This document shows positions 1-6,482 of a DNA stretch of 7,248 nt, one piece after another. The notes beneath the pieces were generated by a model. The model searched no databases. It was not told where the DNA came from and saw only the letters and a list, made by a program, of their open reading frames with translations. How positions within the stretch are numbered: the first letter of the stretch is position 1; every line of letters begins with the position of its first letter. The stretch comes from Clostridiales bacterium. Its GTDB lineage: Bacteria > Bacillota > Clostridia > Christensenellales > Christensenellaceae. A program made the translations under genes and the position numbers. Where the stretch lies: contig DOMW01000021.1 in the NCBI GenBank assembly GCA_003510345.1, positions 1,858-9,105 on the forward strand, read 5' to 3'.

Positions 1-121
1 CGCGGGAAAGGCTGACCCCATCAACATAAGAAGTCTGTACCGCCCGGCGACCAATATCTATGCCGCCGATTATAGATGGTAATTCTTTTTCTATGTACAA
101 TACAAAATATCCACTCCCCAT
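1..121 (-). CDS. Possible 5' end of a divergent gene running off the left edge
   Basis: A minus-strand frame opens with ATG at 121-119 and stays open for 40 codons to the window edge. It reads MGSGYFVLYIEKELPSIIGG and then IDIGRRAVQTSYVDGVSLSR. There is no convincing Shine-Dalgarno before the ATG; a TTG at 100-98 preceded by GGGGAG is an alternative start. Base use is more AT-rich than in the genes downstream. The frame is too short to assign a family, and it competes with an overlapping minus-strand frame covering 21-212. It could be a real truncated gene or chance. I assign no function. Confidence 0.2.
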   Translation of the reverse strand, partial: MGSGYFVLYIEKELPSIIGGIDIGRRAVQTSYVDGVSLSR

Positions 122-126
122 CGGCG

Positions 127-154
127 TTGTTTTGCGGTATACTACTGCTATGGT
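127..154 (+). promoter_or_regulatory. Weak candidate promoter for the first plus-strand operon
   Basis: TTGTTT (127-132) and TATGGT (149-154) are separated by 16 bases and sit 41 bases before the ATG at 195. Both boxes match the sigma-A consensus only partly. A second -10-like TATACT lies at 138-143 without a good -35. This is the best placed candidate in the AT-rich leader, but it is weak. Confidence 0.25.
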
Positions 155-194
155 ATTTATGCCCGGAAATTATTTTAGCGGAAGGATGAAAGTC

Positions 195-365
195 ATGTAT
201 AAACTCGGACAAATCATGTTGATAGCCGGAGTCCTGATAATGCTGACCATAAGCATCTTATTGCTCATAGGTGTTATTGACGGAAAAATCGCGGGCGGGC
301 TTATTGTATTCTCGTTAATTCTTGCGGGCGGCGGAAGTGCTTTATCCAGAAAGAACAGGAAGTGA
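195..365 (+). CDS. Small two-helix membrane protein of unknown function
   Basis: This 56-residue peptide is almost entirely hydrophobic. One predicted membrane segment covers about residues 4-27 and a second about 33-49, separated by a short polar turn (DGK). A basic tail, SRKNRK, probably stays in the cytoplasm. I chose ATG 195 because GGAAGG (180-185) lies 9 bases upstream. An in-frame ATG at 186 abuts that site, and the frame extends open to 60 without ribosome-binding signals. It lies 14 bases before the mnmA start, so it is probably co-transcribed with it. I recognise no family. A chance frame is less likely given the clean hydrophobic pattern and the Shine-Dalgarno. Confidence 0.6.
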   Translation: MYKLGQIMLIAGVLIMLTISILLLIGVIDGKIAGGLIVFSLILAGGGSALSRKNRK

Positions 366-379
366 CGTGTAGCCTGCGT

Positions 380-1498
380 ATGATACGGGAAAATGATATA
401 CAACTGCAAAAGCGCGTGGTGGTGGGCATGTCCGGCGGGGTGGATTCGGCGGTGGCGGCACTGCTCTTAAAACGGCAGGGCTATGACGTCTCCGGTGTAT
501 TCATGAAAAACTGGGACGACAGCCAGGAGGACGCCGTGTGCCCGGCCGAACAGGATTTTGAGGATGTGCGGGCGGTGTGCGGGCAGATCGGCATCCCGTA
601 TTATTCGGTCAACTTTGAACAGGAATATTGGGATCGTGTTTTTTCCTATTTCCTGCGGGAATACAAGGCGGGCCGCACGCCCAACCCGGATGTGCTGTGC
701 AACAAAGCGATTAAGTTTGCCGCGTTTCTGGATTTTGCCCGCGCGACAGGCGCGGATTATATCGCGACCGGGCATTATGTGCGGCGGGAGGAGAAAGGCG
801 GCAGGCACTATCTTAAAAAAGGGCTGGACGCCGGTAAAGACCAGAGTTATTTCCTGTGTATGCTTTCCGAACGGCAGATCGCGGACGCGCTGTTCCCGGT
901 GGGGGAACTACAAAAGAGCGAGGTGCGGGAGATTGCGCGGGGGGAAAACCTCACCGTGGCAAAAAAGAAAGACTCCACCGGCATTTGCTTTATAGGCGAG
1001 CGGAAGTTTAAGGAATTCTTGAAGACCTATATCCCCGCGAACCCGGGCGATATCAAAACGCAGGACGGAAAAACGGTGGGCAGGCACGAGGGGCTGATGT
1101 ATTACACGCTGGGGCAGCGGCGCGGGCTTGCCATAGGCGGGCAAAAGGCCGGTACGGGGGAACGCTGGTTCGTGGTGAAAAAAGACCTTGAAAACAATGT
1201 GTTGTATGTGAGCCAGGGCGCGGACAGCGCGCTTCTTTACTCGGACGCGCTCATCATGCGGGACGTCAGTTTTATCGCGGGTGAAGGGAAGGAAGCGTTT
1301 GCCTGCGCGGCAAAGGTGCGCTACCGCCAGCCCGACCAGGCGGCGGTGGTGAAAAAACGGGATGACGGCGCGTGGCTGGTGGAATTTGAGAAAAAGCAGC
1401 GCGCGGTAACACCCGGGCAGTATTGTGTGCTGTATGACGGCGACACCTGCCTGGGGGGCGGTGTGATCGAGGCAAGTATAAAGGAGGGACGGGCATGA
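380..1498 (+). CDS. mnmA: tRNA-specific 2-thiouridylase MnmA
   Basis: MnmA is a cytoplasmic enzyme that activates U34 of Lys, Glu and Gln tRNAs with ATP and inserts sulfur from a persulfide carrier to make 2-thiouridine. The 372-residue product has the family's usual length. The PP-loop ATPase motif GMSGGVDSA is at about residues 16-24. The nucleophile and persulfide cysteines are in PNPDVLCN (about C107) and DSTGICFIGERKF (about C203). The C-terminal part carries the usual GLMYYTLGQRRGL segment and beta-barrel. The frame is open from a GTG at 362, but ATG 380 gives an N-terminus close in length to the Bacillus protein. The Shine-Dalgarno is weak at both starts, suggesting coupling to the upstream peptide. 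The stop overlaps the next start by four bases (ATGA). Confidence 0.96.
   Translation: MIRENDIQLQKRVVVGMSGGVDSAVAALLLKRQGYDVSGVFMKNWDDSQEDAVCPAEQDFEDVRAVCGQIGIPYYSVNFEQEYWDRVFSYFLREYKAGRTPNPDVLCNKAIKFAAFLDFARATGADYIATGHYVRREEKGGRHYLKKGLDAGKDQSYFLCMLSERQIADALFPVGELQKSEVREIARGENLTVAKKKDSTGICFIGERKFKEFLKTYIPANPGDIKTQDGKTVGRHEGLMYYTLGQRRGLAIGGQKAGTGERWFVVKKDLENNVLYVSQGADSALLYSDALIMRDVSFIAGEGKEAFACAAKVRYRQPDQAAVVKKRDDGAWLVEFEKKQRAVTPGQYCVLYDGDTCLGGGVIEASIKEGRA
1481..1488 (+). promoter_or_regulatory. Strong ribosome-binding site for the Fpg/Nei-like gene
   Basis: AAGGAGGG lies inside the 3' end of mnmA, 6 bases before ATG 1495. It fixes the start of the downstream gene, which matters because residue 2 is the catalytic position in this family. 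Confidence 0.85.
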
Positions 1499-2334
1499 TA
1501 GAACTACCGGAGAGCTATACGCTTGCGCGGCAGCTTGAAAAAGAACTGAAGGATAAAGTGGTGAAAAGTGTGGTTGCGGGGCAAAGCCCGCATAAATTCG
1601 CGTGGTTTCATGGCGATAAGGACGGCTACGACGAACGCTTGCGGGGAAAACGGGTAAGCGGCGCGGCCTATTACGGCGGGCGCGTGGAGCTAACAATGCA
1701 GGACGATATGCGGCTGGAGTTTCATGACGGTGTGAACCTGCGCATTTTGAGCGCGGGGGCGAAACGGCCGCAAAAACACCAGCTATTGGTGGAGTTTACG
1801 GATGGCGGCGCGCTCTGCGCAAGTGTGCAAATGTATGGCGGACTGATGGCGTATCGGCAGGGCGAGATGGACGAAAACCCTTATTACAGTGTGGCGCGGG
1901 AAAAGCCCGGCCTGCTTTCGGATGGGTTTGACGAGGCGTATTTTGCGGGTATGCTAAAGCAGGGAGATACGGGAAAGCTTTCAGCTAAAGCATTCCTCGC
2001 GACGGAGCAGCGCATTCCAGGTGTGGGAAACGGTGTGGTGCAGGACGTTTTGTGGCTGGCGAAAATCAACCCGCGCACAAAGCTTATGAAGCTTTCGGAC
2101 GGCGGCATTGAAAGGCTGTTTCTCGTCCTTAAGCGTACGGTGAAAGAAATGGCGGAACGTGGCGGCAGGGATACGGAAAAAGACCTGTACGGCTGTCCCG
2201 GCGGTTACGCGGCCGTCATGAGCAAAAACAACAGCGCGATGGTTTGCCCGGTGTGCGGGCAGGCGGTGAAGAAGGAAGCGTACCTAGGCGGCAACGTATA
2301 TTACTGCGTAAACTGCCAGCCCGTATTGAAATAA
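1495..2334 (+). CDS. Fpg/Nei-family DNA glycosylase homologue lacking the N-terminal proline
   Basis: This 279-residue protein has the Fpg/Nei layout: an N-terminal beta-sandwich beginning MIELPE, a helix-two-turn-helix DNA-binding region around 150-200 with the conserved Asn in IPGVGNGVVQD (N179), and a C-terminal zinc finger CX2C-X16-CX2C (C251, C254, C271, C274). Canonical Fpg and Nei start MPELPE or MPEGPE and use Pro2 as the Schiff-base nucleophile to excise oxidised bases. Here residue 2 is Ile while Glu3 is kept. The usual catalytic Lys near position 57 appears to be Arg in GGRVEL. From memory this is a recognised clostridial clade, often annotated as endonuclease VIII. Ile2 could still offer its alpha-amine, as Val2 does in NEIL3, or the protein may only bind DNA. 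It overlaps mnmA by 4 bases. Confidence 0.88.
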   Translation: MIELPESYTLARQLEKELKDKVVKSVVAGQSPHKFAWFHGDKDGYDERLRGKRVSGAAYYGGRVELTMQDDMRLEFHDGVNLRILSAGAKRPQKHQLLVEFTDGGALCASVQMYGGLMAYRQGEMDENPYYSVAREKPGLLSDGFDEAYFAGMLKQGDTGKLSAKAFLATEQRIPGVGNGVVQDVLWLAKINPRTKLMKLSDGGIERLFLVLKRTVKEMAERGGRDTEKDLYGCPGGYAAVMSKNNSAMVCPVCGQAVKKEAYLGGNVYYCVNCQPVLK

Positions 2335-2337
2335 CCT

Positions 2338-3222
2338 ATGCAAAGCCGTTTATTTGAAATCATTTATTACTTGCTGGATAAGCCGGGCGTGACGGCGGGC
2401 GAGCTTTCCGCGCGGTTCGAGGTTTCCCAAAGGACGATCTACCGCGATATTGACGCGCTTTCCGCGGCGGGTATTCCTGTGTATGCCAAACAGGGAAAAG
2501 GCGGCGGGATATTCCTGCTGGAAGACTTTGTGCTTAACAAGGCGATGCTTTCCAAACGGGAGATGGACGAGATACTGATGGGTTTGCAAAGCCTTGGGGC
2601 GGCGGGCTATGAAAATAGCCTGCTGCATAAAATGGGGGCGTTTTTCCGGGAAACGCAAAGCTGGGTCAGTGTGGATTTTTCAGGGTGGAGCGCACAAGGA
2701 AAACTGACATTTTACACGGTGAAGGAAGCGATATTGGCGCGGAATGTGCTGGTTTTCGCGTATTACGGGGCGAGCGGCGCGAGCGAGAGGCGGCATGTCG
2801 AGCCGTTGCAGCTTGTGTTTAAATCGCGGTCGTGGTATATGCTGGGGTTTTGCAGGAACAGGAACGATTACAGGGTGTTTCGCCTAAGCCGCATGAAGCA
2901 TGTGGAGCAGACGGAGGAAACGTTTGAGCGGGCGCTCCCGGCGGAGGAAACCATCACATCGGCACCGGCGGTTGTGAAAAACATGGCGTTTACGCTTAAG
3001 GTTGCGGGCGAGCTTGCTTACCGCGTATACGACGAGTTTGAGCCGGAGCAGGTACAGCGGCAGGAAGACGGGAGTTTTCTGGTGCGGGCTTGCTACCCGG
3101 CGGGCGAATGGGTGTATGGCTACATCCTTTCATATGGCGCGGGCGCGGAGGTGCTGGAGCCAAAAGAGATGCGTGAGCAGGTGCGCAGGCGCGTGAATGG
3201 GATGGCGGGCGTGTACAGGTAG
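2338..3222 (+). CDS. HTH-WYL transcriptional regulator
   Basis: This 294-residue protein has an N-terminal winged helix-turn-helix of the HTH_11/DeoR type (about residues 3-60; recognition region SARFEVSQRTIYRDIDAL). A central WYL domain follows (about 125-190), with the signature SWYMLGF (165-171) and the basic YRVFRLSRM stretch. The C-terminal part (about 215-290) looks like a WCX extension. Such proteins are typically DNA-binding regulators whose WYL domain senses a ligand, in several cases nucleic acid or nucleotide. The start is 3 bases after the stop of the Fpg/Nei-like gene with no obvious Shine-Dalgarno, so translation is probably coupled. The neighbour suggests a link to DNA damage, but that is inference. 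Target and ligand cannot be read from the sequence. Confidence 0.93.
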   Translation: MQSRLFEIIYYLLDKPGVTAGELSARFEVSQRTIYRDIDALSAAGIPVYAKQGKGGGIFLLEDFVLNKAMLSKREMDEILMGLQSLGAAGYENSLLHKMGAFFRETQSWVSVDFSGWSAQGKLTFYTVKEAILARNVLVFAYYGASGASERRHVEPLQLVFKSRSWYMLGFCRNRNDYRVFRLSRMKHVEQTEETFERALPAEETITSAPAVVKNMAFTLKVAGELAYRVYDEFEPEQVQRQEDGSFLVRACYPAGEWVYGYILSYGAGAEVLEPKEMREQVRRRVNGMAGVYR

Positions 3223-3233
3223 AAGGAACGGGA

Positions 3234-3899
3234 TCAAAGAAAATCGTTGAGCGCGTAGGTCAGCTCTTTCAGCTTGTGCCGGAGCAGTCCCATGTCATCC
3301 TCCACTTCGTGGGAAAGGCCGGATTGCGTCGCCATTTCCATTAGTGTACGATATTCCGCTTTCAATTTTTCCAGTTCGGTGAAAGGGCTGTCGATTTCAG
3401 TGATCTGGCTGCGCGGAAGATATTCCCCGGCAAGCTCGTTCATAGAAAGAAACATCAGGTAAGCGTCGCGGTAGGCCCAACTGAACTCTTTATATTTGCC
3501 GTGCTTGAACGATATGGTAAATGTGTCCTCATCCGGCTTGCGCATTTTTACTTGCGGGAAATACGCCCAGGGCATCTGGTCGAGCGCATAGTGGATGAGT
3601 TTTTTTTCTTCTTCGATATAGCCGGTAGATTCGTTTATGCGCGTGATAAAAATGGTGAGCCACAAAAACGCCTCGTCCGGGATGGGCGGGGAATCCGGGT
3701 GGTCGAACACGGCGGACAAAAGCCGACGCGCACCGCAGGAAGAGCAGGTGTCTTCCATCCAGTAATGTATGACGTGGGAAGACGCGTAAAATTGCCCGGC
3801 GGGGGCGTTGCCCTGTTCATGCCAGCCGGCGGCCTGTTCCAGGAACGCTTGGTTTTCCATATTCCACTTGTGTGACTCGCGGTCGCATAGTTGCGCCAT
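3234..3899 (-). CDS. Unrecognised acidic protein with a CSSC motif
   Basis: I do not recognise a family for this 221-residue protein. It has no signal peptide or membrane helix. An N-terminal region rich in aromatic residues and histidines (HVIHYW, about 42-47) precedes a CSSCGARRLL stretch (C52, C55), which could be half of a metal site or a redox pair. The middle is mixed, with many Trp, Tyr and Phe. Residues about 172-215 are charged and helical, possibly a coiled coil. ATG 3899 is supported by GGAG 8 bases upstream on the minus strand and by a strong promoter further up. Met14 is an alternative start. It converges on the WYL gene, with 11 bases between stops and no visible terminator. Codon use resembles the neighbours. 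Confidence 0.8.
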   Translation of the reverse strand: MAQLCDRESHKWNMENQAFLEQAAGWHEQGNAPAGQFYASSHVIHYWMEDTCSSCGARRLLSAVFDHPDSPPIPDEAFLWLTIFITRINESTGYIEEEKKLIHYALDQMPWAYFPQVKMRKPDEDTFTISFKHGKYKEFSWAYRDAYLMFLSMNELAGEYLPRSQITEIDSPFTELEKLKAEYRTLMEMATQSGLSHEVEDDMGLLRHKLKELTYALNDFL

Positions 3900-3981
3900 G
3901 TACGGTTCTCCGATCCCAAGTATAAACGCCTGCGCATATAATCCGTGCTATTTATATCAATCACAGTTCAATACAGTATAT

Positions 3982-4010
3982 ATTATACCCCTATGGCCAT
4001 AGGAAATCAA
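3982..4010 (-). promoter_or_regulatory. Sigma-A promoter for the CSSC-protein gene
   Basis: Read on the minus strand, TTGATT (4010-4005), a 17-base spacer and a perfect TATAAT (3987-3982) form a near-consensus promoter. The expected start point is near 3975, giving an untranslated leader of about 75 bases before ATG 3899. Confidence 0.75.
3990..4003. promoter_or_regulatory. Candidate operator: perfect 14-bp palindrome in the promoter spacer
   Basis: CCTATGGCCATAGG is a perfect inverted repeat lying wholly between the -35 and -10 boxes of the minus-strand promoter. A bound dimer there would block RNA polymerase. A second, weaker dyad, GTATA-N3-TATAC (3976-3988), overlaps the -10 and start point. 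The site also lies about 96 bases upstream of the divergent gene at 4099. No regulator can be assigned from sequence alone. Confidence 0.5.
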
Positions 4011-4035
4011 AACAAATCATTTTGAGAACATGACG

Positions 4036-4063
4036 TTGGGTGTCCTGTTATGGCTGATAAAAT
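4036..4063 (+). promoter_or_regulatory. Candidate promoter for the effector-binding/YoaP operon
   Basis: TTGGGT (4036-4041) and TAAAAT (4058-4063) are 16 bases apart. They would start transcription near 4070, leaving room for the GGGAGGAG ribosome site. An alternative pair is TTGAGA (4022-4027) with TGTTAT (4046-4051), spacer 18. The -35 boxes are poor, so the choice is uncertain. Confidence 0.35.
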
Positions 4064-4098
4064 GAAAATAATAAGAATATAATGGGAGGAGAACACAT

Positions 4099-4575
4099 AT
4101 GGAGTACGAAATTGTAACAGTGGGAGAAAAGAAAGTTTGCGGCGTATCGGTGAAAACGGAGAATGCCGGGGGAAAGGCTGTGCGCGATATAGAGGAGATA
4201 TGGCGCGGGTTTTTCGCCCGGAATATGCAGGAAATGATCACAGGGCGCGCGGACGACATGTATATTGGGCTGTATACCGAGTACGAGGGCGATGAATCCA
4301 AGCCGTATACATACGTGGCGGGATGCGAGGCAAGTGGCGGCGCATTGGTGGAAAAGACGATACGGGCGGGAAAATACGCTAAGTATACAGCGCGTTCCGG
4401 TGAAGAAATCGGCGCGGTTTGGAACGCTGTGTGGAATGCGGCATACCGGCGCAAATTCGAAAGCGACTTTGAGGAATATACATTTGACGGCGACCCGGCG
4501 CAGCCGCGGGAAATCAACATTTATATTGGGATAGAGGAGGAACGAAAAAGTGGAACTGGTGACGGTCACAAGTGA
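4099..4575 (+). CDS. GyrI-like (AraC effector-binding type) stand-alone ligand-binding protein
   Basis: The 158-residue product reads as a single GyrI-like or AraC effector-binding domain with no DNA-binding region. It has a VxxVGEKKVCGVSVKT opening strand, an IEEIWRGFF helix, the YIGLYTEYEGD strand-turn, an aromatic and acidic YTYVAGCEAS core strand, and a closing NIYIGIEE strand. Such domains bind small, often cationic or aromatic ligands in a pocket between two repeats, and stand-alone forms can sequester or hydrolyse them. GGGAGGAG (4084-4091), 7 bases upstream, sets the start. The gene overlaps the following acetyltransferase by 26 bases, so the two are likely made together. Which ligand it binds is unknown. 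The glycine-rich, charged tail after residue 148 is probably disordered. Confidence 0.87.
   Translation: MEYEIVTVGEKKVCGVSVKTENAGGKAVRDIEEIWRGFFARNMQEMITGRADDMYIGLYTEYEGDESKPYTYVAGCEASGGALVEKTIRAGKYAKYTARSGEEIGAVWNAVWNAAYRRKFESDFEEYTFDGDPAQPREINIYIGIEEERKSGTGDGHK
4534..4540 (+). promoter_or_regulatory. Ribosome-binding site selecting the GTG start of the YoaP-type gene
   Basis: GAGGAGG lies within the 3' end of the effector-binding gene, 9 bases before GTG 4550. It supports a non-ATG start and the 26-base gene overlap. Confidence 0.75.
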
Positions 4576-5305
4576 AAATGTGGAGCGGGAGCACCTCTGT
4601 TGCGCCCTTTCCGACAAAAAAGCCACGGCGGCAAAGCGCGAATGGCTGAAGCGGAACATGGAACATGGATATGTGTTCCGCAAGCTTGCGGGGCAAGGCA
4701 AGGCTTTTATGGAGACGGTACCCGCTGAACATGCGTGGGCGCCGGTCGATGCGGGCGGGTATCTTTTCATCGATTGCTTTTGGGTATCCGGCAAACTGGC
4801 GGGACAGGGATACGCCAGCCGCCTTTTTGACGCGTGTGTGAAGGACGCGAAAGAACTGGGCAAGCATGGGTTGGTGGCAGTTTCCGCCCAAAAGAAAATG
4901 CCCTTCCTTTCCGACCCCGGGTTTTACAGGAAGAAAGGGTTCCGGTTGGCGGATACCGCGCCGCCGTATTATGAGCTTTTGTACCTGCCATTTGAGGAGG
5001 GCGCGGCAAAGCCGAAGTTTCTGGAATGTGCGCGTACAGGCGTGACGGATAAGCAGGGCATCGTGCTCTATTACAGCGGACATTGCCCGTGGAATGCCAA
5101 ATACATTCCGTTTTTGGAGAAGGCGGCGAACGAGCGGGGCGCGCGGTTTACCACGGTGAAGTTGCAATCGGCGGGTGAGGCGCGGCAAGTTCCCAACCCG
5201 TTTCCGACATACGCGATGTTTTGTGACGGGAAATTTGTGACAAACGAAATGTTCAGCGATAAGAAGTTTATAAAGTTTTTGGAAGAGAAGGGCGGCGGGG
5301 CATAA
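4550..5305 (+). CDS. yoaP: YoaP-type GNAT acetyltransferase with thioredoxin-like C-terminal domain
   Basis: The 251-residue length and wording match what I recall of Bacillus subtilis YoaP, opening with VTSENVEREHLCCALSDKK. The N-terminal GNAT domain (about 1-145) carries the acetyl-CoA loop GKLAGQGYASRLF (81-93) and the family segment MPFLSDPGFYRKKGF. The tail (about 155-248) is the YoaP domain. It begins GIVLYYSGHCPWNAKYIPFL, with a single Cys179-Pro180 at the place of a thioredoxin CxxC, then PFPTYAMFCDGKFVT, which resembles a cis-proline loop. This suggests a monothiol thioredoxin-like fold (inference). Substrate is unknown. Start is GTG 4550 behind GAGGAGG. It overlaps the effector-binding gene and lies 23 bases before the TfoX-C gene, suggesting one transcript. 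Confidence 0.88.
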   Translation: MELVTVTSENVEREHLCCALSDKKATAAKREWLKRNMEHGYVFRKLAGQGKAFMETVPAEHAWAPVDAGGYLFIDCFWVSGKLAGQGYASRLFDACVKDAKELGKHGLVAVSAQKKMPFLSDPGFYRKKGFRLADTAPPYYELLYLPFEEGAAKPKFLECARTGVTDKQGIVLYYSGHCPWNAKYIPFLEKAANERGARFTTVKLQSAGEARQVPNPFPTYAMFCDGKFVTNEMFSDKKFIKFLEEKGGGA

Positions 5306-5328
5306 AAACGCCGGGAGGAACGCATGGT

Positions 5329-5586
5329 ATGACAAGACTATCTGAATTGCCCAACATAGGGCCGGAAATCGAGCGGCAGCTTACGGCTGTGGGTATCGAC
5401 ACGCCCCAGGCGTTGCGGGAGGCGGGCAGCAGGCAGGCATGGCTCCGCATATTCGCAGTGGACGCGTCCGCCTGCTACAACCGCTTGCTGGGCTTGGAGG
5501 GCGCGGTACGAGGCATACGCAAAAAAGAACTGCCGCAAGATGTGCGGGCCGAACTGAAACAGTTTTATACGGTGCAAAAGGGCTGA
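5329..5586 (+). CDS. Stand-alone TfoX C-terminal domain protein (helix-hairpin-helix)
   Basis: This 85-residue protein matches the TfoX C-terminal domain: LSELPNIGPEIERQLTAVGI forms the helix-hairpin-helix-like start, followed by ALREAGSRQAWLRI and a basic IRKKELPQ region near the end. Full TfoX/Sxy proteins couple an N-terminal domain to this module and govern competence in Proteobacteria. Single-domain copies are common in Firmicutes and have no settled role; DNA or protein binding is the likely activity. GGGAGG (5313-5318), 10 bases before ATG 5329, sets the start. An ATG at 5324 is out of frame. Its TGA stop shares one base with the next start (TGATG), so translation of the radical SAM gene is probably coupled to it. 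Confidence 0.88.
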   Translation: MTRLSELPNIGPEIERQLTAVGIDTPQALREAGSRQAWLRIFAVDASACYNRLLGLEGAVRGIRKKELPQDVRAELKQFYTVQKG

Positions 5587-6479
5587 TGGCAGTGGTGATG
5601 CGGACGATACCGGCTAAGACTATAGTGACCCGCATGAAGAATAACTATTGGTTCGGTGCGGACTATAATATGAACATTTACCGCGGTTGCTGCCACGGGT
5701 GTATTTATTGTGACAGCCGCAGCGAATGTTATGGAAACAATGCGTTTGACACGGTGTTCGCTAAAGAGGGTGCGCTTCAAATTGTGGAACGTGAGCTTAG
5801 AGGCAAGCGCAAAAAAGGCGTGGTGGCGACCGGGGCGATGTCCGACCCGTACAATCCATTTGAAGAAAAAGAACTGCTTACGCGCGGCGCGCTCGCGTTG
5901 CTCGAAAAATACCGCTTTGGCGCGGCGATCGCTACCAAAAGCAAACTTGTGGCGCGTGATGGGGATGCATTAAAAGCAATCGCCAAAAACGCGCCGGTCA
6001 TTGTCAAGGTGACGGTGACGACGGGGGATGATTCGCTGTGCGAAAAGATAGAGCCGCACACGCCTGTTGCAAGCGAGCGGTTTGCCGCTGTGGGAGAGCT
6101 TGCGGAAAGCGGGCTGTTCACGGGGATATTGCTGATGCCTGTGCTGCCTTTTATAGAGGATACGGAAGAAAATATTGCGGGAATTGTGCGGCAGGCGGCA
6201 AGGCACGGCGCACGGTTTGTTTATCCGGCAATGGGCGTGACGCTGCGGGATGTGCAGCGGGCATATTATTATAGGAAGCTGGATGAATTGTTCCCGGGGT
6301 TGAGCGACCGGTACAAGAGGAGATATGGAGGGGCGTACCAATGTACGTCGCCACTGGCAAAAAAACTGTACGGCCTTCTTGCGAGAGAGTGCGAAAAGCA
6401 TGGCATTGTCTATCGAATGCGTGATATTATAGAAGCGTATCAGGCGCCGTACAGGCAGGAGCAACTGTCGTTTTTGTAA
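5586..6479 (+). CDS. SPL-family radical SAM protein
   Basis: The 297-residue product carries the radical SAM iron-sulfur motif CX3CX2C in YRGCCHGCIYCDSR (C35, C39, C42). Around it are the SPL-family (COG1533) signatures: WFGADYNMNIYRGC, a GAMSDPYNPFEEK strand, IATKSKLVARD, and the late GGAYQC segment. These enzymes cleave S-adenosylmethionine to a 5'-deoxyadenosyl radical. The family is named after spore photoproduct lyase, but most members, including this short one, have no proven substrate. The frame is open from 5439, but that extension overlaps the TfoX-C gene and looks artificial. ATG 5586 fits the TGATG overlap, and ATG 5598 (MRTIPAKT) is an alternative. The stop is 38 bases before the rRNA -35 box with no visible terminator. 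Confidence 0.93.
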   Translation: MAVVMRTIPAKTIVTRMKNNYWFGADYNMNIYRGCCHGCIYCDSRSECYGNNAFDTVFAKEGALQIVERELRGKRKKGVVATGAMSDPYNPFEEKELLTRGALALLEKYRFGAAIATKSKLVARDGDALKAIAKNAPVIVKVTVTTGDDSLCEKIEPHTPVASERFAAVGELAESGLFTGILLMPVLPFIEDTEENIAGIVRQAARHGARFVYPAMGVTLRDVQRAYYYRKLDELFPGLSDRYKRRYGGAYQCTSPLAKKLYGLLARECEKHGIVYRMRDIIEAYQAPYRQEQLSFL

Positions 6480-6482
6480 GCC

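Noticed and set aside
908..1696. 262-residue minus-strand open frame across mnmA and the Fpg/Nei-like gene
   Set aside because: It is antisense to two clear genes, is rich in Pro, Arg and His as expected for a shadow of GC-rich coding DNA, and has no family-like motifs.
3222..3236. Bidirectional terminator between the converging WYL and CSSC genes
   Set aside because: Only 11 bases separate the stops, and no inverted repeat with a T tract is present there.
3501..3875. 124-residue plus-strand frame opposite the CSSC gene
   Set aside because: The minus-strand gene has a promoter, a Shine-Dalgarno and balanced amino-acid use. The plus frame has a poly-Phe run and no ribosome site.
4055..4083. 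TATAAT at 4078-4083 as the promoter of the effector-binding gene
   Set aside because: Transcription would start inside the Shine-Dalgarno (4084-4091), leaving no usable ribosome site.
4048..4863. Long minus-strand frames opposite the effector-binding and YoaP-type genes (4048-4863, 4514-5335)
   Set aside because: The plus-strand products match known families end to end with good ribosome sites, and the minus frames have no such support.
5439..5585. 49-residue N-terminal extension of the radical SAM frame
   Set aside because: It lies inside the TfoX-C gene in another frame, is Arg-rich and low in family resemblance, and homologues begin near MxxIPAKT.
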